From assembly GCA_965203435.1 (NCBI GenBank), contig CBDBCU010000006.1, positions 474,222 through 538,221 of the forward strand: a DNA stretch of 64,000 bases, written 5' to 3'. Both the position numbers and the translations under genes were made by a program. The notes below the pieces were generated by a model. The model did not search any database. It had not been told where the DNA came from and saw only the letters and a program-made list of their open reading frames with translations. The stretch comes from CBDBCU01 sp965203435 (GTDB taxonomy: Bacteria; Chloroflexota; Dehalococcoidia; Lucifugimonadales; UBA3495). Shown piece by piece: positions 9,447-16,784 of this stretch; position 1 is the first letter of the stretch; the number at the start of each line of letters is the position of its first letter.

Positions 9447-10871
9447 ATGCCGTCAATATCGGAGGAACTGACCATTGCCCGCCGCGCCGCGCGGGAATTG
9501 CGGCCCGGCTCGGTCGTTGCCCTCGGCCCCGGCTTGCCCGGCCGGGTGCCGGCGGTACTGCCGCCGGATGCCCCGGTGCAATTCCTGTCGGAAAGCGGCG
9601 TCTTGGGCTATGCGCCCCCGGCCGGCGGCAACCACCCGGCCGCCGCGCCGGTTCTAGATTCGGACGGCCAGCCGGCCGCCCGGACGCCCGGGGCCGCCCT
9701 GCTCAGCAGCGTTGACCTGGCGGCAATGCTGCGCGGCGGCTATGGGGATACGGCGATTATCCAGCCCTTTCAGGTCAACGCCGCCGGCGATTTTATCCAT
9801 TGGACTACGGCGGCCGCCCCCGGCTTGTTTCCTCCGGGTAATGCTGTTGACCTGGCGGCCGGGGCCCGCCGGGTTATTGCGGTGCTGCCGCATACCGGCG
9901 CTGATGGCCGTCCCAACCTCGTATCCAATGCCTTGCCCCTGGCCGACGGCCGCCGTTGCATTGACCTGATAATTACTGATGCGGCCGTTATCCGGATTGA
10001 CCAAACCGGCTTTGTCCTCCTGGAAACCGCTCCCGGCTGGACGGCGGAATCCGTAGCCGCCAGCATCGCCGCCCCCTTGACCCTGGCCCCGGATTTGCGG
10101 GAAATGCCCCTCGACCCGCCGGATTTTGCCGCCGCGATCCCGTCCAGCAAAGTCTATCCCGATGGCGCATCCGCCCTCCACGACCTGAACGCCGGGGCCA
10201 CGGTGATGATTGACGGCTTTGGCGGCCCCGGCGGAATGGCCCACTATCTGCTGGTCTCCCTGCGCGACAAAGGTACCGGCGGCTTGACTATCATCAGCAA
10301 CACCGCCGGCATTGCCCGCTCGGTCAACTTTGGCACTCCGCCCGGCCGCCTCGCCATTGACCACTCCATCCTTATTGACAACGGGCAGGTCGCCAAGGCC
10401 ATTGCCACCTACCCGGTTTCCCCCTCAGCCTCCCGGCCCAGTTCCTTTGAGCTGGCTTACCGCCGGGGGGAAGTGGAGTTGGAACTGGTGCCGCAGGGCA
10501 CTCTGGCGGAACGGCTGCGGGCCGGCGGGGCCGGCATCGCCGCCTTTTACACCCCCACCGGCGTTGGCACTTTGATTGCTGAGGGCAAGGAAACCCGTAC
10601 CATCGACGGCAAGGAATATCTGCTCGAGACCGGGCTGCAAGCCGACTTCTGCCTGATTCGCGCCTATAAAGCCGACACCCGGGGCAACCTGATTTATAAA
10701 GGCACTTCCCGCAACTTCAACGCGGTAATGGCCCCGGCCGCCCGGATTGCCATTGTGGAAGTGGATGAAATCGTTGCCCCGGGAGAATTGGATCCGGAGC
10801 TGATTGTTACCCCCGGCGTCTATGTGGATCGCATTGTCCGGCGGCCGGCCGACTTTTCCGCCTACGAATAA
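9447..10871 (+). CDS. Fused CoA-transferase: B-like domain then A-like domain
   Basis: 474 residues. Residues 1 to about 225 resemble subunit B (FLSESGVLGYAPPAGG holds the expected catalytic Glu, then ALLSSVDLAAMLRGG and VLLETAPGWTAESV). From about residue 230 the protein resembles subunit A (SSKVYPDGASALHDL, ATVMIDGFGGPGGMAHYLL, ELELVPQGTLAERLRAGGAG, PGELDPELIVTPGVYVDRI). The usual fusion order is A-B; here it is B-A. With a free A gene before and a free B gene after, the chain could complete two A-B pairs at once. The N-terminal B domain is degenerate relative to the downstream free B, lacking the GYVNLGIGIPTLV start. An internal duplication of an A-B pair with fusion of the middle genes would explain the layout. 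Confidence 0.85.
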   Translation: MPSISEELTIARRAARELRPGSVVALGPGLPGRVPAVLPPDAPVQFLSESGVLGYAPPAGGNHPAAAPVLDSDGQPAARTPGAALLSSVDLAAMLRGGYGDTAIIQPFQVNAAGDFIHWTTAAAPGLFPPGNAVDLAAGARRVIAVLPHTGADGRPNLVSNALPLADGRRCIDLIITDAAVIRIDQTGFVLLETAPGWTAESVAASIAAPLTLAPDLREMPLDPPDFAAAIPSSKVYPDGASALHDLNAGATVMIDGFGGPGGMAHYLLVSLRDKGTGGLTIISNTAGIARSVNFGTPPGRLAIDHSILIDNGQVAKAIATYPVSPSASRPSSFELAYRRGEVELELVPQGTLAERLRAGGAGIAAFYTPTGVGTLIAEGKETRTIDGKEYLLETGLQADFCLIRAYKADTRGNLIYKGTSRNFNAVMAPAARIAIVEVDEIVAPGELDPELIVTPGVYVDRIVRRPADFSAYE

Positions 10872-10881
10872 GGAGCCAAGC

Positions 10882-11553
10882 ATGATCGCTGAAAAAGAAC
10901 GCCTCGCCCGGGAAGTGGTAGCGATGCGCGTCGCCAAAGAGCTGCCGGACGGCGGCTATGTCAATCTGGGCATTGGCATCCCTACCCTGGTTTCCAACTT
11001 TATCGCCGCCGAAAGCGTGGTCTTTTACCACAGCGAAAGCGGCGTGCTGAACTGCGGCCCCCTGGCCGAGGAGCCGGAGCAGGATATTGACCTGATTAAC
11101 GCCGGCGGTCAATTCCTGCAACCCGTTCCCGGCATGGCCTTTTTCAGCACCGTCGACGGCTTTGCAATGATCCGCGGCGGCCATGTGGATGTTACCGTGC
11201 TGGGGGCGCACCAGGTTTCGGCCCGCGGCGACCTGGCGAACTGGATGCTGCCGGAGCGCGGCGTGGGCAATATCGGCGGCGCTATGGATTTGGCCGCCGG
11301 GGCCAAGCAGGTCATCGTGGCGATGGAACACACCGACCGCCAGAACAACCCCAAAATCGTCCCGGAATGTACCTATCCCATCACCGGCAAAGGCTGCGTT
11401 TCCCTGATTGTCACCGATATTGCCGTAATGCAGCCCACCCCGGAGGGCCTGCTCCTGCTGGAAACCGCCCCCGGCTGGACGGCGGCCGAAGTCCAGCAAC
11501 TAACCGCCGCCCCCCTGCTGGTCTCCCCAGCCTTGAAAGAATATGAACTGTAA
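10882..11553 (+). CDS. CoA-transferase family I, subunit B
   Basis: 223 residues from the ATG at 10882, which has AAGGAGC upstream. Frames further up would overlap the previous gene. It is a full-length B subunit: DGGYVNLGIGIPTLVSNF, then HSESGVLNCGP with the catalytic Glu, AGGQFLQPVPG, FFSTVDGFAMIRGGHVDVTV, and the end LLETAPGWTAAEVQ. It lies 10 bases after the fused gene, so it is co-translated with it, and the A half of the fusion is its likely partner. Succinyl-CoA or acetoacetate-type substrates are possible but not shown. Confidence 0.9.
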   Translation: MIAEKERLAREVVAMRVAKELPDGGYVNLGIGIPTLVSNFIAAESVVFYHSESGVLNCGPLAEEPEQDIDLINAGGQFLQPVPGMAFFSTVDGFAMIRGGHVDVTVLGAHQVSARGDLANWMLPERGVGNIGGAMDLAAGAKQVIVAMEHTDRQNNPKIVPECTYPITGKGCVSLIVTDIAVMQPTPEGLLLLETAPGWTAAEVQQLTAAPLLVSPALKEYEL

Positions 11554-11701
11554 AAGCGCCGGGAAACTTCCCGGCCATAGAACCGTCCTTCCCACGCCCG
11601 GCAGGGGTGATGGCGGGGCGGGTAGGGGCGGCGGATTAGCAGCGGCCGGTTTGCGCCGCCGCCCAACGGTGTTCGGAAAGTTGAAAGCAGGGAGGTTTGC
11701 T

Positions 11702-12745
11702 ATGGTCCGCCGCCGGTTGCGGGATTCTTTGGATGCGGCTACGCGCCGGGCGCAGGAAGCCGGGGAAGCGGCCAAGGCCGCCGCCCAGGAAACGGCTGAA
11801 AAGGTCGGGGAAGCCGCCGTTACTTCCTCGGAAAAGGCGGCCGAGCTGACGGTTGCCGCCACCGGATTGGCCCGGGGCGCAACGCAGGATTTTCTGGCCG
11901 GCACCGCGGCCTTTGCGGCGCAGTTGCAGCAAATTCCGGGAGAGGTCTGGGACAAGCTGCTGCCGGAGTGTCCGGTGCCAATGTTCATCCTGCCCACCGG
12001 CGCCGACCCGGAGGATTACGCTCTGGTCTTTCAGTTCGCTGCGGTCTTTGACAATCTGAAGTCCGGCGTTTTTATGCAACCCAAGCTGGAAGCCTGGGCG
12101 GCCCGGGCCGAGGGTTGGGATGTGGCGCGGCTGAGCGCGGAACTCAAACGGGAGTTCACCCGGCAGTTTGACGCCTACCAAGAGGAAATGACCCACTCCG
12201 GGGAAGTTGACATTACGCAACTGGAAGGGCAGTTGCAACGGCAATCCGCGGCGATGGCCGGGCAGTGGAACGAAGCGGCTCCATCGCTGGTTAAAGCGCC
12301 GCTCCAAGCCGGGTTGGCTTGTCTGATGCTGAATCCGCTAACCGGGGCGATTACTTGGCCGGCGTCGGCGGTCTATTGCGGTTTGGCCCTCTACAACGGG
12401 CATAAGGGTTTCAAGATGCTGTCGGATTGCCTGCGGTTAAGGTCGCAGCGGGGGGCAACGGCGCGGGAGTTGCGGCAGCGGGAACGGGAGTTGCAGGAGT
12501 TGGAAAGGGAGTTCGACAGCAAAAACGAAACTTTCCAACGGGCGGTCGGCAACATTGAAATTAAGACCCATCCCCAACTGCGGGACTTGTATGGGCTTAT
12601 TTGCGAGTGCGAGGGAATAGCAGCGCCGGCCGACGGCAACGCTACCCCTTCCGAGGAAGTTCCCGATGCCCGGCCGTACTGGGAAAACCGGTATTTCCTG
12701 GAGAAGTTGCCCGTGCCTTACCGGAAGTTGCTGGCGGCGGTGTAG
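11702..12745 (+). CDS. Unknown protein with helical N-terminus and coiled coil
   Basis: 347 residues from the ATG at 11702, preceded by GGGAGG. Residues 1-60 are an Ala-rich amphipathic helix (RAQEAGEAAKAAAQETAEKV). The middle (about 200-235) has a hydrophobic stretch LACLMLNPLTGAITWPASAV, possibly membrane-associated. About 245-285 is a charged coiled coil (ARELRQRERELQELEREFD). I do not recognise the family. It is convergent with the TIR-like gene at 12769-13155, only 23 bases apart, so a functional link is possible but not shown by orientation. In-frame extension to 11543 is possible but has no good start. Confidence 0.6.
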   Translation: MVRRRLRDSLDAATRRAQEAGEAAKAAAQETAEKVGEAAVTSSEKAAELTVAATGLARGATQDFLAGTAAFAAQLQQIPGEVWDKLLPECPVPMFILPTGADPEDYALVFQFAAVFDNLKSGVFMQPKLEAWAARAEGWDVARLSAELKREFTRQFDAYQEEMTHSGEVDITQLEGQLQRQSAAMAGQWNEAAPSLVKAPLQAGLACLMLNPLTGAITWPASAVYCGLALYNGHKGFKMLSDCLRLRSQRGATARELRQRERELQELEREFDSKNETFQRAVGNIEIKTHPQLRDLYGLICECEGIAAPADGNATPSEEVPDARPYWENRYFLEKLPVPYRKLLAAV

Positions 12746-12768
12746 GGGCGTTTTGCCCCTAATCCGCG

Positions 12769-13155
12769 CTACTTGCCGGCCAACTTTTCCAGCTCTGCGT
12801 TGACCAGTTTCCACCTCCAGCGCATCGGCTCGCCCAAGCCGGGTACGCCGCCGCAAGTCCACTTCCGGGGACGGATCTGGAAAACAGGCTTTTTCAGGCC
12901 CTGGGCGATTTTGACTTCCTTCGCGACGCCATCGGCGTTATGGGTATCCGGGCCGACCAGAACGACCACGAGGTCGCACTTCTTGATTTCAGCCCGGGCT
13001 TTGGCTTCCCACTCGTGGCTCAGATACGGCTCTTTGAGGGAGCGGTTATAGACCCGGTGCGAGGTAATAAGGGTTTTGGCTTGTCCGTAAAAATCGCCCC
13101 GGAGCTTCTTATCCTTGTCGAACTCGAAGCTGGCAAAAATGTTCAGCTTGGGCAT
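12769..13155 (-). CDS. TIR-like protein of the ThsB/MTH538 family
   Basis: 128 residues. The N-terminus KLNIFASFEFDKDKKLRGDF matches the start of the MTH538/Thoeris ThsB TIR-like fold (beta strand, SF, then an aspartate/arginine helix). The second half has CDLVVVLVGPDTHNADGVAK followed by EVKIA, where Glu80 sits where the TIR catalytic glutamate is expected, then KKPVFQIRP. ThsB proteins sense phage and make a nucleotide signal from NAD for an effector. No ThsA-type effector is visible; the nearest gene is the convergent unknown protein. It could also be a solitary TIR protein. The family call is by pattern recognition only. Confidence 0.7.
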   Translation of the reverse strand: MPKLNIFASFEFDKDKKLRGDFYGQAKTLITSHRVYNRSLKEPYLSHEWEAKARAEIKKCDLVVVLVGPDTHNADGVAKEVKIAQGLKKPVFQIRPRKWTCGGVPGLGEPMRWRWKLVNAELEKLAGK

Positions 13156-13295
13156 AGGCCGACCTCCTCAGTTGCGGGGTGAGTTAACCGTAACGCGGAA
13201 TAGCCGGCTTGTCAACCCGCCATCCCTCCCGCCGGGCTTTTTAATTTTCCGCGCCGATACTGGTATTTCCGCATATCTGAAAGATCCACCCCCAT

Positions 13296-13324
13296 TTGAC
13301 TTACCACCCCCGGCGTGGCAAAAT
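13296..13324 (+). promoter_or_regulatory. Promoter of the thi cluster
   Basis: TTGACT at 13296-13301, 17-base spacer, CAAAAT at 13319-13324, and the thiG start at 13356. The leader is only about 25 bases, so it has no room for a TPP riboswitch. Confidence 0.6.
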
Positions 13325-13355
13325 GGTTCCAGCCGCTGACCCAAGGAGCAGCATA

Positions 13356-14147
13356 ATGTCCGATGACTTGGTAATTGCCGGGAAAAAGTTCCATTCCCGC
13401 CTGATTGTCGGCACCGGCCGCTACCGCACCAACGAGGAAATGGTGGCGGCCATCGCCGCCGCCGACGCCGCGATGGTGACCGTGGCCATCCGCCGCCTCA
13501 ACCTGGAGGATCCGACGGAAAAGACCATCCTCGACTATATCGACTGGGCGCGCTATCCCATCCTGCCCAACACCGCCGGCTGCGCCACGGTCGCGGAAGC
13601 CCTGTTCGTCGCCCGCCTGGGCCGGGAAGTCGCCAAAACTGACTTCGTGAAACTGGAAGTCATTCCCGACCCCAAATATCTCTTTCCCGACCCGGCGGCT
13701 ACCCTGGAAGCGGCCCGGCTGCTTATCGCCGAGGGTTTTATCGTCCTGCCCTACATCCACGCCGACCCGGTGCTGGCCCGCCGACTGGAGGAGGCCGGCT
13801 GCGCCACGGTGATGCCGCTGGGCTCGGCCATCGGCTCCGGCCAGGGCATCCACACCGTCGAGGAAGTGCGGATTATCATTGAGCAGGCCCAAGTGCCGGT
13901 GGTAGTGGACGCCGGTTTGGCCGTCCCCTCCGACGCCGCCAAAGCCCTGGAAATGGGCGCCGCCGCCGTGCTGGTCAACACCGCCATTGCCCAGGCCCAG
14001 GATCCGGCCCTGATGGCCGATGCTTTCCGCCAGGGCGTAGCGGCCGGGCGGCAGGCGTACTTGGCCGGCCGCATCCCCCAGCGGGCTTACGCCGCCGCCA
14101 GCAGCCCCACCGCCGATATGCCGCAGCCGGCGGCGGCCGGCAGTTAA
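13356..14147 (+). CDS. thiG: Thiazole synthase ThiG
   Basis: 263 residues from the ATG at 13356, preceded by AAGGAGCAGCATA. It has the ThiG pattern: RLIVGTGRYRTNEEM, the lysine-bearing KLEVIPDPKYLFPD, VMPLGSAIGSGQGI, and VPVVVDAGLAVPSDAAKALE with AVLVNTAIA. ThiG condenses deoxyxylulose phosphate, dehydroglycine and the ThiS thiocarboxylate into the thiazole phosphate of thiamine. It heads a set thiG-thiE-thiS with gaps of only 4 and 11 bases. ThiO/ThiH, ThiF and ThiC are not in the window. Confidence 0.95.
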   Translation: MSDDLVIAGKKFHSRLIVGTGRYRTNEEMVAAIAAADAAMVTVAIRRLNLEDPTEKTILDYIDWARYPILPNTAGCATVAEALFVARLGREVAKTDFVKLEVIPDPKYLFPDPAATLEAARLLIAEGFIVLPYIHADPVLARRLEEAGCATVMPLGSAIGSGQGIHTVEEVRIIIEQAQVPVVVDAGLAVPSDAAKALEMGAAAVLVNTAIAQAQDPALMADAFRQGVAAGRQAYLAGRIPQRAYAAASSPTADMPQPAAAGS

Positions 14148-14151
14148 TCCC

Positions 14152-14787
14152 TTGCGCCCGGCCCTGCCTTATCTCTGCCTGGTCCTGGTTACGGATCGGC
14201 GGGTTGGGAATGGGGATACCCTGCCGGAGCGGGTCGCCGCCGCCGTAGCCGGCGGGGTGGATTTAGTGCAGTTGCGGGAAAAGGATTTGCCCGGCGGCCC
14301 ACTGCTGGAACTGGCCGGTACCTTGCGGGAAAGGATTGGCAATCGCGCCTTGCTGCTGGTCAATGAACGGGTAGATGTGGCCGCCGCCCTGCCCGCCGCC
14401 GGGGTGCAGCTGGGCGAGGCGGCCTTGCCGGTAGCCGCCGCCCGCCGGATCCTGGGGCCGGATGCCTTGATTGGCCGTTCCGTCCATTCCCTGGAGGGGG
14501 CCAAAGCGGCCGTAGCCGCCGGGGCCGACTTTCTGGTAGCCGGCACAATGTACGCCAGCCGCAGCCATCCCGGAGAGCCGCCGGCCGGCCCGGCATTGAT
14601 TAGCCAAATCGCCGCCGGGACGAATGTACCGGTTATCGGCATCGGCGGCATTACCGCCGCTAATGTGGGCGTGGTGATGCAGGCCGGGGCCGCCGGCGTA
14701 GCGGTAATAACCGGCATTCTGGCCGCCCCGGATCCGGAACGGGCCGCCGCCCAACTGAAAGCGGCCATGCGCGCCGCCCTGACCTGA
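14152..14787 (+). CDS. thiE: Thiamine-phosphate synthase ThiE
   Basis: 211 residues with a TTG start 4 bases after thiG. It joins the pyrimidine and thiazole halves to give thiamine phosphate. Motifs: LVTDRR, VDLVQLREKDLPGG, LLVNERVDVAAALPAAGVQL, IGRSVHSLEGA, VAGTMYASRSHPG and PVIGIGGITAANV. All expected phosphate- and pyrophosphate-binding segments are there, and the length is standard. No strong ribosome site is seen, so translation is probably coupled to thiG. Confidence 0.93.
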   Translation: MRPALPYLCLVLVTDRRVGNGDTLPERVAAAVAGGVDLVQLREKDLPGGPLLELAGTLRERIGNRALLLVNERVDVAAALPAAGVQLGEAALPVAAARRILGPDALIGRSVHSLEGAKAAVAAGADFLVAGTMYASRSHPGEPPAGPALISQIAAGTNVPVIGIGGITAANVGVVMQAGAAGVAVITGILAAPDPERAAAQLKAAMRAALT

Positions 14788-14798
14788 GGGATACTGTT

Positions 14799-15008
14799 AT
14801 GGCGGAAACCATCAACCTGATCGTCAACGGCAAAGCCCGGGCCGCCGAGGCCACCGACCTGGAATCCTATCTCCTTTCCTTCGGCCTGAACCTGCAATTC
14901 CTGGCCGTGGGCTACAATGGGGAAGTGCTGAAAAAGGAAACCTTTGCCCAAGTGCGGCTGCGCGATGGGGATACCCTGGAAATTGTCCGGCCGGTGGGCG
15001 GCGGCTAA
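14799..15008 (+). CDS. thiS: Sulfur carrier protein ThiS
   Basis: 69 residues. Beta-grasp sulfur carrier with NLIVNGKARAAEA at the start, LAVGYNGEVLKKETFAQ, LRDGDTLEIVRPV and the obligatory C-terminal Gly-Gly (ends GGG). The terminal glycine is adenylated and turned into a thiocarboxylate that gives sulfur to ThiG. Its stop overlaps the next start as TAATG. Confidence 0.93.
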   Translation: MAETINLIVNGKARAAEATDLESYLLSFGLNLQFLAVGYNGEVLKKETFAQVRLRDGDTLEIVRPVGGG

Positions 15009-15253
15009 TGGCCTTTCCCGCCGCCGACCTGGATTCCCGGCTGCTGGCCGTAATGCGGGCTAACCCGGAAAAGACCGCCGCTTGGCTGCGGGAGGAACCC
15101 GGCAGTTGGGGCTTTCTGGCCGGCCAAGCCGTCCGCGCCCTCCGCCAGGAAACCGGCCGCCCCTTGACCGACCCGGAACGCCGCTATGTGTGGCATCGCC
15201 TCTGGCAGCTTTTGTCCCAACTGCGGGAATCCCTGGAATCGACGGATGGGTAA
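15008..15253 (+). CDS. Small conserved-looking protein in thi cluster, unknown
   Basis: 81 residues starting within the thiS stop codon (TAATG), so almost certainly translated by coupling. It is Arg/Leu-rich and helical (AWLREEPGSWGFLAGQAVRA, WHRLWQLLSQLRESLES), with no membrane segment or cysteine pair. I do not recognise it. The next gene begins 2 bases later, so it is sandwiched between thiS and the RNA-ligase-like gene and may act with the latter. Confidence 0.65.
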   Translation: MAFPAADLDSRLLAVMRANPEKTAAWLREEPGSWGFLAGQAVRALRQETGRPLTDPERRYVWHRLWQLLSQLRESLESTDG

Positions 15254-15255
15254 CT

Positions 15256-16443
15256 ATGGACGCTCCCGAAATCACCCGAATCTGGCACGACCTCCACTAC
15301 CGCCACACTACCCCGGAAAGCCATCCCAAGCTGTGGCGGCCCTTTCTGGAAATTGACCCCCTCAATCCGGGCAATCGCGTGGCCGGCCACATCCAGATTG
15401 TCGGCGGCGACGAATACGGCGCCTTGTCCATTACCGAGGTCAACGGCCGCCCGGCCCCGCAGTTCATCAGGGTTACGCCCAAGGCCGCCTATCCCTTTCA
15501 CAAGGGCGGCGAATGGGTGCTGTACGGCGCCCAGGAGGTGGAATCCTACCTGAAAATCGACGGCACCAATATCTGCCAGTACGCCTACCAGGACGCTGAC
15601 GGCCGTCCCTTTACCACTTTCAAGCTGCGGACACGCCCCTTTATGTCCCCCCACTTCCTGAACCTGCTGGAGCGGGCTTGGGAACAGTACCCGGCGGTGC
15701 AGCAGCGGCAATTGCAGCCTAACGAAGGGCTGGCCTATGAACTCTACGGCTACGAAAATCGTATGCTGATCCGCTACGACCAGCCCATCGACCTGGCTCT
15801 GCTTTTTGGCCGGGACGCCGCCGGCAACCTGTTGTCGCCGCAGCCGGCACATCCCCTCTTTGCCGGCTTGGATTGCCCGGTTGCCGAGCATCGGACTATC
15901 GCCTTGAGCGGCGATTTGACCGACGCCTATCGCCAGCGGCAGCAGGAAATCAGCGCCCGCCTGGTGCGCCTGGAGGATGAATACTTTGCCGGCGAGGAGG
16001 GGGAAATGCTCTATGTCCGCTTTGCCGAGGGCGCGCGGACGGAACCCGGCGAATTTACCCGCCTGATTAAACTCAAGCCCCCGGAAATCGAGGAAATCCA
16101 TTGGGCCAGCGACTATGTGCCGCGGGAGGAACTGATGGCCGTGGCCCGCAATGTCTTTGAGGTCTCCGACGACCCGGAAGTCGCCGATATGGTGCAGCTG
16201 TTGGCTGAGGATTGGACCGACGACCAGATTGGCCGCTCCCTGGACACCATCGAGCGGGTGCTGATCGCGGCCAAGGAACGCCGCGCCTTTCAGGAGGAAG
16301 TGCTGGCGGTTTATGCCCAACTCCACGCCCCGGACGCTTTCCGCACTGACCGGCCCGCCGTTATGCGCGCCATGAGCCAGCGTTTCCCCAAAACCATGAT
16401 GTCCCGCGTCTATGCCGTCCTGGTAGAACGCGGCTACGGCTAG
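15256..16443 (+). CDS. RNA ligase-like covalent nucleotidyltransferase
   Basis: 395 residues from the ATG at 15256. The order and spacing of motifs fit an ATP-dependent polynucleotide ligase: motif I YLKIDGTN (Lys100 as the adenylated lysine), motif III YELYGYENRM (about 161-170), motif IV EEGEMLYV (about 247-254), and motif V LIKLKPPE (about 270-277). The rest is helical, with a C-terminal domain of about 110 residues that may bind RNA. Such enzymes repair or join RNA by moving AMP through lysine to a 5' phosphate. It follows thiS and the small protein with a 2-base gap, an unusual place for an RNA ligase. The call rests on motifs only. Confidence 0.7.
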   Translation: MDAPEITRIWHDLHYRHTTPESHPKLWRPFLEIDPLNPGNRVAGHIQIVGGDEYGALSITEVNGRPAPQFIRVTPKAAYPFHKGGEWVLYGAQEVESYLKIDGTNICQYAYQDADGRPFTTFKLRTRPFMSPHFLNLLERAWEQYPAVQQRQLQPNEGLAYELYGYENRMLIRYDQPIDLALLFGRDAAGNLLSPQPAHPLFAGLDCPVAEHRTIALSGDLTDAYRQRQQEISARLVRLEDEYFAGEEGEMLYVRFAEGARTEPGEFTRLIKLKPPEIEEIHWASDYVPREELMAVARNVFEVSDDPEVADMVQLLAEDWTDDQIGRSLDTIERVLIAAKERRAFQEEVLAVYAQLHAPDAFRTDRPAVMRAMSQRFPKTMMSRVYAVLVERGYG

Positions 16444-16482
16444 AAGTCAGCCCGGCCCGGATATGCCGTCATACCCGGCTGC

Positions 16483-16512
16483 CCTACCGTCATTCCCGCG
16501 CAAGCGGGAATA
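16483..16512. repeat. Half copy of palindromic family 2
   Basis: CCTACCGTCATTCCCGCGCA-AGCGGGAATACG lies directly before the nested palindrome at 16513-16639. Only the left arm is present, as if the second element landed in it. Confidence 0.7.
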
Positions 16513-16639
16513 CGGATTCAAACATGGATAGACAGGATAAACAGGATTCTTATATCTGATTAGAACGGTATTGGCGGTCAATAACCGTTCTACAGATACC
16601 CAAAATCCTGTTAATCCTGTCTATCCATGTTTGAATCCG
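16513..16639. repeat. Nested palindromic element with 26-base perfect arms
   Basis: CGGATTCAAACATGGATAGA-CAGGAT (16513-16538) is perfectly complementary to 16614-16639. Inside is a second inverted pair, TAGAACGG (from 16561) and CCGTTCTA (ending 16592). The ACAGGATTAACAGGATT-like stretch is a repeat known from many environmental genomes. It has no coding capacity. Confidence 0.8.
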
Positions 16640-16682
16640 AAAATCACGCCAAAAAATTTTTCGAATTCACCCCTCACCCCCC

Positions 16683-16710
16683 TTGCAATTCCCCAAACCT
16701 GTGGTATAGA
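16683..16710 (+). promoter_or_regulatory. Promoter of membrane-anchored paralogue 2
   Basis: TTGCAA at 16683-16688, 16-base spacer, TATAGA at 16705-16710 (TAGAAT two bases later is an alternative). CCCCAAACCTGTGGTATAGA mirrors the same region before paralogue 1. Confidence 0.6.
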
Positions 16711-16714
16711 ATAA

Positions 16715-16762
16715 ACACAAGTCAAGGCCGAATCGCCAAGGCGATTCGGCCTTGACTTGTGT
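16715..16762 (+). promoter_or_regulatory. Long perfect hairpin in the leader of paralogue 2
   Basis: ACACAAGTCAAGGCCGAATC-GCC (16715-16737) pairs with its full reverse complement at 16740-16762, two bases apart, so at least 22 pairs form. It starts at the predicted transcription start, as in paralogue 1. The stem sequence differs from copy 1 but the architecture is the same. Confidence 0.8.
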
Positions 16763-16784
16763 TGGGGCCTCCCGGAGGTCCCTT

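Noticed and set aside
13200..13355. TPP riboswitch before thiG
   Set aside because: The predicted leader is about 25 bases, and no thi-box core is seen.
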